From Bog-473 sp963745665 (GTDB taxonomy: Bacteria; Actinomycetota; Acidimicrobiia; Acidimicrobiales; RAAP-2): a stretch of 64,000 bases of DNA. The stretch lies in NCBI GenBank assembly GCA_963745665.1, contig CAVUYE010000002.1, positions 2,108,001 to 2,172,000 on the forward strand, in the 5' to 3' direction. Numbering within the stretch: the stretch's first letter is position 1; the number at the start of each line of letters is the position of its first letter. Made by a program: the position numbers and the translations under genes. This document shows positions 18,353 to 26,617 of this stretch, piece after piece. The notes below the pieces were generated by a model that was given only the letters and a program-made list of their open reading frames with translations, was not told the origin of the DNA and searched no databases.

Positions 18353-18891
18353 TGTGTTCCCTCCTTCACGAGCGGGGTTCCCTCCTTCACGAGCGCCGCA
18401 TCCACGGCACGCCGCAGGGGCACCGTGGTCAAGTGGCACACGGCCAGGGCCAGGGCGTCGGCCACGTCGGGCGGCCCCTCGATAGTCGGCAGGCCGAGCA
18501 CCTGGGCCACCATGCGCTGCATCTGGTCCTTGGTTGCCGCCCCGTAGCCGACCAGGCTCAGCTTCACCTCGTTGGACGTGTACTGGACCACCTCGCAGCC
18601 CCCCTCGGCCGCCACCAACAGCGCCAGCCCGCTGGCCTGGCCCACCGACATGGCCGTCTTGGCGTTCACCTGGAAGAAAACCCGCTCGACGACGACCGCC
18701 TCGGGCCGCAACTCCTGCACCAGCGCCCGCAGCTCCGTGTGCAGGATCAGGAGCCGCTCAGCCAGGGGCGCCGCCGGGTCGGTCTCCACAACCCCGGCCG
18801 CGTGTGCCCGCAGCCCCGCGGTGCCCTCGGCCCGGGCCACGAGCCCGTAGCCGCAGCGTGACAGGCCGGGGTCGATGCCCAATACGAACAT
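18349..18891 (-). CDS. ruvC: Crossover junction endodeoxyribonuclease RuvC
   Basis: Holliday-junction resolvase of the RNase H fold, 180 aa. Catalytic acidic residues are visible: Asp7 (GIDPG), Glu69 (VVVERVF) and the C-terminal DVADALALA aspartates; the SNEVKLSLVGYGAATKDQMQ segment is typical. The C-terminus ends with a duplicated heptapeptide (LVKEGTP, LVKEGTQ) created by the tandem repeat that contains the ruvA ribosome-binding site. First gene of ruvC-ruvA-ruvB, 56 bp after yebC. Confidence 0.95.
   Translation of the reverse strand: MFVLGIDPGLSRCGYGLVARAEGTAGLRAHAAGVVETDPAAPLAERLLILHTELRALVQELRPEAVVVERVFFQVNAKTAMSVGQASGLALLVAAEGGCEVVQYTSNEVKLSLVGYGAATKDQMQRMVAQVLGLPTIEGPPDVADALALAVCHLTTVPLRRAVDAALVKEGTPLVKEGTQ
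18356..18397. repeat. 21-bp tandem duplication containing the ruvA Shine-Dalgarno
   Basis: Two copies of a 21-bp unit (18356-18376 and 18377-18397) identical in the first 19 bases. On the minus strand each contains GGAGGGAAC. The copy next to the ATG serves ruvA; the second lies 21 bases further upstream. Confidence 0.9.
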
Positions 18892-18947
18892 GCGTTCGCA
18901 GGATAGCCGGGGATGCTGCCCCGGGGGCGGATTTGATGGGGCCAGGC

Positions 18948-19697
18948 TCAGCCTTCGAAGGTGGCCAGGACCTCGTCCGGGATGTCGGCGTTGGAGTGGA
19001 CGGCCTGCACATCATCGTGGTCGTCGATGGCCTCAAGCAGGCGCAGTACCTTCTTGGCCTCGGCCTCGTCCGGGACGGGGACCAGCTGGGTGGGCTCGAG
19101 GCTGAGGTCGACCGACTCAGGCGTGATGCCGGAGTCGTCCAGGGCTTGGCGGACCGACTCGAGGTCGGCGGGGGCGGTGGTCACGACCCAGGCGGCGCCG
19201 TTACTCGTCATGTCCTCCGCCCCGCCCTCCATGGCGATCTCCATGACCTTGTCCTCGTCGTTGTCGAGGCCGACGGTCACGATGCCCTTGCGCTCGAACT
19301 GCCAGCCGACGGCGCCGGGCTCGGCCATGTTGCCGCCGTTGCGGCTGAACAGGTTGCGCATCTCGGCGCCGGTGCGGTTGCGGTTGTCGCTGAGCGTCTC
19401 GACCATGATCGCCACGCCGTCAGGGCCGTAGCCCTCGTAATTGATGGCCTCGTACCTAACGCCTTCAAGGTCGCCGGTCCCTCTCTTGATGGCCTTCTCG
19501 ATCGTGTCGAGCGGGACGCTCGCCGCTCTGGCCTTCTGGTAGGCGGTGCGGAGGGTGGCGTTGGACTCGAGGTCGCCGCCCCCGTCCCGTGCCGCGACCT
19601 CGACGAGGCGGATGCACTTGGCGAAGATCTTGGCGCGGGCTTTGTCCTGGGCGCCCTTGCGGTACTTGGTGGTCGCCCACTTCGAGTGACCCGACAT
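18948..19697 (-). CDS. YebC/PmpR family protein (TACO1-like)
   Basis: 249-aa protein of the YebC/PmpR/TACO1 family. Members act as DNA-binding regulators or assist translation of proline-rich stretches. It starts MSGHSKWATTKYRKGAQD, the family signature (canonically HSKW..IKH.K), continues with the RNRTGAEMRNLFSRNGGNM segment and ends with an acidic domain. The ATG at 19697 has GAGG about seven bases upstream. It precedes ruvCAB, the classical yebC-ruvC neighbourhood. A proline-translation role would fit the many Pro-rich tails in this window, but that link is speculative. Confidence 0.93.
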   Translation of the reverse strand: MSGHSKWATTKYRKGAQDKARAKIFAKCIRLVEVAARDGGGDLESNATLRTAYQKARAASVPLDTIEKAIKRGTGDLEGVRYEAINYEGYGPDGVAIMVETLSDNRNRTGAEMRNLFSRNGGNMAEPGAVGWQFERKGIVTVGLDNDEDKVMEIAMEGGAEDMTSNGAAWVVTTAPADLESVRQALDDSGITPESVDLSLEPTQLVPVPDEAEAKKVLRLLEAIDDHDDVQAVHSNADIPDEVLATFEG

Positions 19698-19720
19698 GTG
19701 TTGCCCTCGTTCCTGTGATC

Positions 19721-19780
19721 CCTGTGGTGGCTGTGGCCGTGGTGGCTGTGGTGACTGTGGCTGTGGTGGCCTCGGTGGCC
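19721..19780. repeat. Degenerate CTGTGG/GTGGCTGTGG repeats in the yebC leader
   Basis: About 60 bp made of imperfect 6-9-bp units (CTGTGG, GGTGGC) just upstream of the yebC ribosome-binding site. On the minus strand it reads as CCACAG-rich. No protein of known family spans it. Function unknown; it may be an expanded simple repeat or a leader element. Confidence 0.6.
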
Positions 19781-19903
19781 TTGCGCTGCTCATGCCCCTT
19801 TCGCCGGGGCAAAGGGGGGAAGAAGGATTGTATCGAGGCTGGTCCAGCGTCAGCCCGGGGCAGGCCGGCGGGACTGCATATGCGGCACGTACGCTCGGTG
19901 GGC

Positions 19904-20956
19904 ATGACCCCGCTCCCCCAGCCCCCTGCTTCAGCTGCCGGTTCGACCTCTGGTGGAGGCTCGAGAGGCCGCTCACGGCCCAGGTCCCGCTTGCTCTTCC
20001 TCGGAGCTGCAGTTGCAGCGGTCGGGGCGGCCGGCGTGGCGTACCGGCGGCTCGCGGCCTACCGGGCAGTGGACGACCAGGTCGAAGACGGACGGCTCGC
20101 TCTCGGGTGGGGCGAGGGGGTCGGTCGGCCTGATCACGCCGTCGTGCGGACGCCGGACGGGGCCGAACTGGCCCTCTGGGATTTCGCCGGCGATGGTCCC
20201 GATGCGCCGGTGGTCGTCCTGCCCCACTGCTGGGGCTGCAGCCACGAGATCTGGATCCCTGTCGCCCGCCGCCTCAGAGATCAGGGCTTCCGCGTGGTGC
20301 TCTACGACCAGCGGGGGCACGGGGCCAGCACGAGGGGCACCGCGCCGCTGGCGATCGAGACGCTGGCGCACGACCTGACGGCGGTACTCGAAGCCACCGA
20401 CGTGCGCGACGTCGTGCTGGCGGGCCACTCCATGGGTGGCATGACCATCATGTCGCTGGCCACGCACCGTCCCGCCGTGCTGAAGGAGCGGGCGAAGGCC
20501 ACCGTGCTCGTGTCGACGGCGGCCACCAGCATGGGTGACCCCTCGACGCGTTCGGCGCGGGTGGCAAGCGCAATGGTGGGGTCGCCTCTCGTGACGCGGG
20601 CCGTGCAATCGAAGAACGGACACGTCTTCGTGCGCTCGGCGTTCGGTGAGAACCCAGTCCGGTCGCACATGGATCTGACCCGGCATCTTTTCGGGGGCTG
20701 TCAAGGAGCGGTCCGGGGCGGCTTCCTGCTGTCGATCTCGACCATGGACCTGCTCGACGGCGTGGCCACGATGGAGGTGCCGACGACCGTCATGGTGGGC
20801 ACGCGCGACGCGCTGACCTTGCCCAAGAAGGCGGATCAGATCGTGGCGACCGTTCCGGGGGCGCGACTCGTCACCCTGCAGAACAGGGGGCACATGCTTC
20901 CGCTCGAAGACCCTGACGCGGTGACCGACGAGATCGTGCGGGCGGTCAAGGGGTAA
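19904..20956 (+). CDS. Alpha/beta hydrolase with N-terminal signal anchor
   Basis: 350-aa alpha/beta-hydrolase-fold enzyme. After a basic Ser/Gly/Arg-rich N-terminus comes one hydrophobic segment (LLFLGAAVAAVGAAGVAY), suggesting membrane anchoring. The catalytic triad is visible: nucleophile Ser in GHSMGG, acid Asp in GTRDALT, base His in NRGHMLP; the oxyanion region is VLPHCWGC and YDQRGHG precedes the lid. Substrate cannot be assigned; lipase, esterase or haloperoxidase-like members share this pattern. An in-frame ATG eight codons upstream (19880) is an alternative start. Confidence 0.85.
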   Translation: MTPLPQPPASAAGSTSGGGSRGRSRPRSRLLFLGAAVAAVGAAGVAYRRLAAYRAVDDQVEDGRLALGWGEGVGRPDHAVVRTPDGAELALWDFAGDGPDAPVVVLPHCWGCSHEIWIPVARRLRDQGFRVVLYDQRGHGASTRGTAPLAIETLAHDLTAVLEATDVRDVVLAGHSMGGMTIMSLATHRPAVLKERAKATVLVSTAATSMGDPSTRSARVASAMVGSPLVTRAVQSKNGHVFVRSAFGENPVRSHMDLTRHLFGGCQGAVRGGFLLSISTMDLLDGVATMEVPTTVMVGTRDALTLPKKADQIVATVPGARLVTLQNRGHMLPLEDPDAVTDEIVRAVKG

Positions 20957-20976
20957 CGTTTCGGGGCTTCAGGCGC

Positions 20977-22203
20977 TCATTTGCGGGGCGGCCGGCGCCA
21001 TGTCGGAGCGGGCGAAGAGACGTACACCCGGCCATGCGGACTGATGAACCGCACTTCGGCCTGCCCGTCGCCGTCCATCTTCCAGCCGAGCTCGTGCACC
21101 CGGCTGTGGTGGGCAACGCACAGGGTCAGAAGGTTCGACTTGACCGTGGGCCCCTGCTTGGACGCCCACACAATGTGATGGACGTCGGTCACGTTCTTAC
21201 AGCCGCAACCGGGAAAGCGGCAGCCCTTGTCCCGGCGCCGTATCTCGATGCGTTGGGCCTCGCTCGGGTCACGCTCCAGCTGCTTCTGGTCGAGGCTGCT
21301 GCCATCGGGCCCGTCGAACGACAGGGTGATCTGCGCACTGCACGCCAGCCGGCGCGCCACCTCGGCGGAGATCGGCCCGACGCCTTCGATGGAGGCGTGA
21401 CCGTAACCGTCGCCGTAGAGGAGGCGGTCGAGGTCCGTGTGCACGACCATGGTCGTCCGGACGGCGCCGCGGCTGGGGGCTTGGCCCGCCGGCTTCGTGC
21501 GTCCCTGGTCGATGCAGACGTCGAGCAGCGCGTCAGCGCACCGGCTCTCGAAACGCACGTAGTCGGGATCGCTGGCGCTGGGGTGGTCGTGGCGGCGAGC
21601 CAGGCTGAGGATTGCCGACTTGACCAGGGCGTATGCATCGCCGGTCAGTTGGGCCCAGAGCAGGCAGCGCTCGTCGTCGAAGCGGACGAAGCGGCGCTGG
21701 AACTGGGCCGCCGCCTGAGCGTCCGTCGTACCCCTGACCTCGGCCACCATCTGCCGGGCCTGCTTCGGCGTCCAGTGCTCCGCGGCTTTGGCCAGGTCGG
21801 TGTCTGTCTGGGGCGTGGCGACCGAGGCCAGCGGGGCGAAGACATCGAGGGTGAGGCGGCCGTCGGAAAGGGCGTCGGAGAGGGCCGGGAGATCCTTCAC
21901 CTTCTGCGCTGCGTCGACCAGCGTGCGGGCCCGGGCCCGGCTGACATGACAACGCGCCACGAGCCAGTCCCGCATGGACAAGGCCCCGTCTCCCCGCCAC
22001 GCCTCTGTCCGATCGAACTCCGCGATGTCGCCGAGCATGGCGCCCTCGTGCTCGGAGATGACGCGCTGATGTTGCCCGATGCTCTTCGCCAATTCGGCGG
22101 AGCGGGGATCACCGCCGTAGTCCCTGCTGAGGGGTCGGGTCCGGCGGGCAGTCGTGGCGCCGCCGGGACGAGCCGAGGGGGAACCGCGGGCGGTGGATGC
22201 CAC
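20977..22203 (-). CDS. DUF222/HNH endonuclease domain protein (13E12 type)
   Basis: 408-aa protein with an N-terminal helical DUF222 region (LVARCHVSRARARTLVDAA, RQMVAE) and a C-terminal HNH nuclease motif: CRFPGCGCKNVTDVHHI, then an Asn (KSNLLTLC) and AHHSRVHELGW. These proteins are multicopy in mycobacteria and other actinobacteria (the 13E12 REP family) and their biological role is unclear. It is unlinked to any transposase. The GTG at 22203 was taken as start; internal starts would trim only a variable, basic N-terminus. Confidence 0.88.
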   Translation of the reverse strand: MASTARGSPSARPGGATTARRTRPLSRDYGGDPRSAELAKSIGQHQRVISEHEGAMLGDIAEFDRTEAWRGDGALSMRDWLVARCHVSRARARTLVDAAQKVKDLPALSDALSDGRLTLDVFAPLASVATPQTDTDLAKAAEHWTPKQARQMVAEVRGTTDAQAAAQFQRRFVRFDDERCLLWAQLTGDAYALVKSAILSLARRHDHPSASDPDYVRFESRCADALLDVCIDQGRTKPAGQAPSRGAVRTTMVVHTDLDRLLYGDGYGHASIEGVGPISAEVARRLACSAQITLSFDGPDGSSLDQKQLERDPSEAQRIEIRRRDKGCRFPGCGCKNVTDVHHIVWASKQGPTVKSNLLTLCVAHHSRVHELGWKMDGDGQAEVRFISPHGRVYVSSPAPTWRRPPRK

Positions 22204-22249
22204 ATGGACGAACGGTCCCGTGTTGCGCCCGGTTGGCGCGCGTCGGACG

Positions 22250-22987
22250 CTAGGTGAGAGATGCGGCAGATGTGGGAGCCGGCCTGGCGGCGCCGGAGTC
22301 GACCGGCGACGGGGCGATGCGGGATTGGCGCAGCAGGGCCACGCTGGTGATCAGCATCACGATGAGAAAGCCGACGTAGGCGCCCCAGCCGATGATCAGC
22401 CAGGCGTGGCCGTGGTAGCTGCTGAAGGTGACGCCGATCCAGACGGCGACGCAGTTGAATGCCGCGACCACGAGTGCGATCCAGCCGAGCCACGCCGAAG
22501 CCAGATCGCCGCGCAGCATGGCCCAGCCGAGGGCGGCCAGGAAGACCGCAGTCATGACGGACGTGGCGGAGAAGAAGATCGTGTTCAGATCGCCGAGCGC
22601 GCGGACCAGTGACAGATCGTTGAGGCCAGCCGGCTGCGCCTCCATGAAGGCGAGGAGGACCGTGGGCAGTGCGGCGATGGCCGTGGTGATGGAGACGCCG
22701 ATGGCCGAGGCGAGCACGATGGGCGCGAGGGAGGCGGTCTCGCCCTCGGCGCGGCGCAGCACGCGGAACAGATAGCCGGCGAACCAGAGCAGCGCGCCGG
22801 CGGCGAAGAAGTCGAAGATCATGCCCGCCTGCAGTGCCACGTGATGGTCGTGGACCCAGGCGACCGTCTTGGCCGGGGCAGAGTCGACACGGGGCTGCTG
22901 GGGATAGATGAAACCCGACAGCACGGCCAGGACGAAGAACGCCAGTCCGCTCAGTGCCCCGATGCGCTCGAACGTGCGGTCACGCAT
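22250..22987 (-). CDS. Hypothetical integral membrane protein (about 6 TM)
   Basis: 245 aa, mostly hydrophobic. Segments start near residues 9, 55, 87, 137, 168 and 195, separated by short loops; the first extracytoplasmic loop carries YPQQPRVDSAPAKTVAWVHDHH. It resembles DUF4386-like or uncharacterised actinobacterial membrane proteins by layout only. No catalytic motif is visible. The ATG at 22987 gives a short basic N-terminus before TM1. No clear functional partner adjoins it. Confidence 0.7.
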   Translation of the reverse strand: MRDRTFERIGALSGLAFFVLAVLSGFIYPQQPRVDSAPAKTVAWVHDHHVALQAGMIFDFFAAGALLWFAGYLFRVLRRAEGETASLAPIVLASAIGVSITTAIAALPTVLLAFMEAQPAGLNDLSLVRALGDLNTIFFSATSVMTAVFLAALGWAMLRGDLASAWLGWIALVVAAFNCVAVWIGVTFSSYHGHAWLIIGWGAYVGFLIVMLITSVALLRQSRIAPSPVDSGAARPAPTSAASLT

Positions 22988-23093
22988 GTGCTCCCCTTCC
23001 CCCGGTCCCCCGGTCCCCCGTTGTGCCGGTCACGAAGGACGGCACGGCGTCAATATAGGGTGGGGAGCGGCTCGGGGCCGGGGCTGCGGTGGG

Positions 23094-24002
23094 TCAGCGG
23101 ATGACGGCCTCGCCGAATCGCTGCAGGGACTCGAGCGCATGAGCCAACGAATCCCCGGGCACGCCGGCCCCGGACCAGGTGACGCCGAGCGCAGTCAGCT
23201 CCTCGTCGGCCGCCAGCCGGGCGTCGGCATTGAAGGTGTCCTGGCCCGGGTCGCCACCGGCGCCGGTGCCGAAGCTGATGTCGATGCTGGCCGGGTCGCG
23301 GCCTGCTTCCTCCATGAAGCCCCGCAGCTCATGGAGCATGGGGCGGAGGTCGTCCACCGACTCGAGGGGCGGCGTCTTGGCGGTGGTGGACAGGACCCTG
23401 GGCGCCGGGAAAGGGCTCCAGCCGTCGCCGTAGCGGGCGACGCGGCGCCGCGACATGCGGCTGTTGCCGCCGATCCAGATGGGCGGATGCGGGCTGGGCT
23501 TGGGGTTCGCCGTCTGTCCCTTGGCGCTGAACGTCACGCCCTCGAAGGCGAAGTCCTCAACGCTCCAGATGCCGCGGATCACCTCGATGGCTTCGTCGAA
23601 GCGTGCATTGCGCTCCTCGAAGTCGACCCCCAGCGCCTTGTACTCCCCGCGCATGTAGCCGGTGGCCACGGCGAGCGTGAAGCGCCCGCCCGAAAGGGCG
23701 TCGAGGGTCGCCGCCGCCTTGGCCACCACGAAGGGGTTGCGGTACGGCAGCACGAGGATGTTCGGGATCAGCCGCATCCTGTCCGTCACGGCGGCGCAGA
23801 ACGCGAGGGCGGCGAAAGGGTCGAGGGCGTCGTGGCCGCCGGCGTTGAGCCACCGGTCCGTAGGGGCGGGGTGGTCGGTGAAGCCGACGCCTGCGAATCC
23901 AGCCTTCTCGGCGACCTGGCAGAAGCGGGTCAACCCGGCCTTGGTCGTGAATTCGGGGTTGTAGGGATGCGTCGTCATCGGATAGGTCACCCAGTAGTTC
24001 AT
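23094..24002 (-). CDS. LLM-class oxidoreductase, probably F420-dependent
   Basis: 302-aa luciferase-like monooxygenase-fold enzyme. The TIM-barrel features are visible: AGFAGVGFTDHPAPT, TDRMRLIPNILVLPYRNPFVVAKAAATLDALSGGR, the FTLAVATGYMRGEYKALG flavin-binding segment, and WIGGNSRMSRRRVARYGDGWSPF. Related actinobacterial enzymes use F420 rather than FMN; this is inferred from family, since no biochemical marker separates them by eye. Start ATG 24002; MTTHPYN eight codons on is an alternative. Divergent from the DUF1275 gene, 136 bp apart. Substrate unknown. Confidence 0.87.
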   Translation of the reverse strand: MNYWVTYPMTTHPYNPEFTTKAGLTRFCQVAEKAGFAGVGFTDHPAPTDRWLNAGGHDALDPFAALAFCAAVTDRMRLIPNILVLPYRNPFVVAKAAATLDALSGGRFTLAVATGYMRGEYKALGVDFEERNARFDEAIEVIRGIWSVEDFAFEGVTFSAKGQTANPKPSPHPPIWIGGNSRMSRRRVARYGDGWSPFPAPRVLSTTAKTPPLESVDDLRPMLHELRGFMEEAGRDPASIDISFGTGAGGDPGQDTFNADARLAADEELTALGVTWSGAGVPGDSLAHALESLQRFGEAVIR

Positions 24003-24138
24003 GGCGGAGCACCCTACCGTTCCGGGCTTGGTCGCCTCAGGGGTGCGCGGGTGTCGGCGGGGTACATCAGTTGCCGGTCGCTCCGATTCGGTGCGGGTCG
24101 TAAGTTCGCCCCGGGCAACCGAAAGGAGCGCACTGGAC

Positions 24139-24882
24139 ATGCACACCTTCCTGACCGAGGTCCGCGAGACGCTGGCTCCCGGCCGAACGGACCGCTTCGG
24201 TCCCCTGCCGCCACTCCTGGTCGCCATGACCGTCGTGACCGGGCTCGTCGATGCCTTCAGCTACCTCCTCCTGGGCCACGTCTTCGTCGCCAACATGACC
24301 GGCAACGTCGTCTTCCTCGGCTTCGCCGTCGCGGGCGCGGCGGGCTTCTCCATCGCGGCGTCGTTGGTGGCGCTGGTCGCATTCGGGCTGGGGTCGGTCC
24401 TCGGCGGCCGGATCGGCCGCCACTTCGGCCATCACCGCGGGCATCACGTCGCGGTGGCCACCGGCACCCAATCGATACTCCTCGCCGCCTCGGTGATTCT
24501 GGCCGTGGTGGGTGCGCACCCCTTCGACGCAGGCGTTCGCTACGCCCTGATCGTCGTGCTGGCAGCCTCCATGGGTGTGCAGAACGCCAGTGTGCGACGC
24601 TTGGCCGTTCCCGACCTGACCACCACCGTCCTGACCCTGACCGTCGTGGGGATCGGCGCCGACAGCGCCCTCGGTGGCGGCAAGGGCTCCAAGTCGGGCC
24701 GCCGCCTGATCTCGGTCGCCGCCATGTTCCTGGGTGCATTGGTGGGCGCGGCGTTCATCCTCCACGTGCAGGTGGCGGTCCCGTTGATCTTCGCCTTGGC
24801 CATCGTGGTCGTCATCGCCGCGGTCAGCCAATGGTCGGGTCGGTCGAACCCCGCGTGGACGCAGGTCGAGAGCGAGAGCTGA
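24139..24882 (+). CDS. DUF1275 (YoaK-type) membrane protein
   Basis: 247-aa inner-membrane protein of the DUF1275 family. The family signature is clear: GLVDAFSYLLLGHVFVANMTGNVVFLGFA, followed by about five further membrane segments and the conserved ASMGVQNASVRRLAVPDLTTTVLT. Molecular function is not established for the family. The ATG at 24139 is preceded by AAAGGAG, which fixes the start; the upstream open frame is not supported. Confidence 0.88.
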   Translation: MHTFLTEVRETLAPGRTDRFGPLPPLLVAMTVVTGLVDAFSYLLLGHVFVANMTGNVVFLGFAVAGAAGFSIAASLVALVAFGLGSVLGGRIGRHFGHHRGHHVAVATGTQSILLAASVILAVVGAHPFDAGVRYALIVVLAASMGVQNASVRRLAVPDLTTTVLTLTVVGIGADSALGGGKGSKSGRRLISVAAMFLGALVGAAFILHVQVAVPLIFALAIVVVIAAVSQWSGRSNPAWTQVESES

Positions 24883-24900
24883 GACCTGAGCTCGGGGCGA

Positions 24901-24939
24901 GAGAGCCGGTCCCGCCGGCCCGCCCGGCCGACCGTTCTC
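24901..24939. terminator. Bulged hairpin between convergent DUF1275 and rnj
   Basis: Inverted repeat GAGAGC-(C)-GGTC / GACC-GTTCTC, ten pairs with one bulge and one G-T pair, lies between two convergent genes and overlaps the rnj stop codon. Placement suggests a bidirectional terminator; there is no T-tract. Confidence 0.4.
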
Positions 24940-26617
24940 AGACCATGAGGACGACGGGCACGATCATCGGGCGCCGCTTGGTGCGCTCTCCGACGAACTT
25001 GCCCAGGGCCTTGCGGGTGTGGCGGCTGAGCACCTCGATGTCGTGAGCCCCGTCCCGCAGGGCCTGCGTCACCGCATCGGCCACGACCTCGCTCGCCTCC
25101 TCCAACAACTCTTCTGCTTCGGGGGCGTAGACCCAGCCCCTGGTCTCGATGACCGGCGGGCAGCTGAGCTTGCTCTGCTGGCGGTCGACCGTGACCACGG
25201 CCATGACGACGCCTTCCTCGGCCAGCTTCTTGCGGTCGCGCAACACGCCGTGCTCGAGGTCACCCACCGTGCCGTCCACGTAGACGTAGCCACCGGGGAC
25301 CTTGCCGTCGCGGGAGATGCCCTTGGCATCGAGCTGAATCACGTCGCCGTCCTCACAGAGGAGGACCTTGGCGGGGTCCAGACCCATCGACAGCGCCAGG
25401 CGGGCGTGGTGCACCATGTGGCGGAACTCGCCGTGGACCGGCACGAAGCATTCCGGCTCGGTGACCGAGATCAGTGTGCGCAGCTCCCCCTGGCGGGCGT
25501 GACCGCTGACGTGCACGGCCTCCGCACCCGAGTGGATGACCTCGGCGCCGCGGCGGTGCAGGTCGTCGATCACCTGGCCCACCGACCACTCGTTGCCGGG
25601 GATCGGGTGGGCGCTGATGACGACGACGTCGTCCTCGGTGATCTTCAGCCACTTGTTCTGCCCCGTGGCCATGAGCGACAACGCCGACATCGGCTCGCCC
25701 TGCGAGCCCGTCGAGATCACGCACATCTCACCGGGCGGCACGCTGTCCACCGCCTCGATGTCGATCTGCACGCCGTCGGGAATGCTGATGATGCCGAGGC
25801 GCCCGCCCAGCTCGACGTTCTTCCCCATGGAGCGGCCCAGGGTGGCGACCTTGCGGCCGTTCGCCACGGCCGCGTCGATGATCTGTTGCACGCGGTGCAT
25901 ATGGCTGGCGAAGCAGGCCACGATGATGCGCTTGCCAGCATGCGCAGCAAAGACCCGGCGCAGTATCACACCTACCGTCGATTCCGATTCGGTAAAGCCG
26001 GGCTCCTCCGCGTTGGTGGAGTCCGACAAGAGGAGGCGGATACCCTCAGTGCGGGCCAGCTCCCCCATGCGGGACATGTCGGTGCGCCGGCCGTCGACCG
26101 GTTGCAGGTCGATTTTGAAGTCGCCCGAGTGGAGGATCACGCCTTGGGGCGTGTGGAACGCGATCGCCATGGCCTCGGGCACCGAGTGCGTCACCGGGAT
26201 GAACTCGACATCGCAAGCGCCGATCTTCAGGCGTTCGCCGTCCGCCACCGTGATGAACTCCGTGTGGCCGGCCAGCCCGGCCTCGTCGATGCGGTGGCGG
26301 GCCAGGCCGACGGTCAGCTGGGAGCCGTAGATCGGCGCGTGGACCTCGCGCAGCAGGTAGGCCAGCCCGCCCGTGTGGTCCTCGTGGCCGTGGGTGAGGA
26401 CGATCCCGTCCACGCGGTCCTTGCGGTCGTACAGGTAGGTGAACTCGGGCAGGACCAGATCGATGCCCGGCATGTCCGGATCGGGGAACATGATGCCGCA
26501 GTCGAGGATGACGATGCGGCCGTCGACCTCGATACAGGCGCAGTTGCGTCCGATCTCGCCGAGCCCGCCCAGGAAGACGACCCGGACCGGCTTCGGCTTG
26601 TTGCCGCGCTCAGCCAA
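24938..26617 (-). CDS. rnj: Ribonuclease J
   Basis: Metallo-beta-lactamase/beta-CASP nuclease with 5'-3' exo- and endonuclease activity in mRNA turnover and rRNA maturation, 559 aa. Zinc motif HGHEDHTGG, further ligands THSVPEAMA and HSGDFKID; beta-CASP motifs include SDSTNAEEPG, FASHMHRVQQ, ISTGSQGEP, SAHPIPGNE and the VHVSGHARQGEL/PVHGEFRHM pair. A C-terminal domain completes it. The TTG at 26617 overlaps the dapA 3' end by 8 nt. The dapA-rnj pairing is common in actinobacteria. Confidence 0.95.
   Translation of the reverse strand: MAERGNKPKPVRVVFLGGLGEIGRNCACIEVDGRIVILDCGIMFPDPDMPGIDLVLPEFTYLYDRKDRVDGIVLTHGHEDHTGGLAYLLREVHAPIYGSQLTVGLARHRIDEAGLAGHTEFITVADGERLKIGACDVEFIPVTHSVPEAMAIAFHTPQGVILHSGDFKIDLQPVDGRRTDMSRMGELARTEGIRLLLSDSTNAEEPGFTESESTVGVILRRVFAAHAGKRIIVACFASHMHRVQQIIDAAVANGRKVATLGRSMGKNVELGGRLGIISIPDGVQIDIEAVDSVPPGEMCVISTGSQGEPMSALSLMATGQNKWLKITEDDVVVISAHPIPGNEWSVGQVIDDLHRRGAEVIHSGAEAVHVSGHARQGELRTLISVTEPECFVPVHGEFRHMVHHARLALSMGLDPAKVLLCEDGDVIQLDAKGISRDGKVPGGYVYVDGTVGDLEHGVLRDRKKLAEEGVVMAVVTVDRQQSKLSCPPVIETRGWVYAPEAEELLEEASEVVADAVTQALRDGAHDIEVLSRHTRKALGKFVGERTKRRPMIVPVVLMV

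Noticed and set aside
20977..22203. Mobile element or homing endonuclease
   Set aside because: The DUF222-HNH protein has no flanking inverted repeats, target duplications, intron or intein context; these proteins are common chromosomal genes in actinobacteria.
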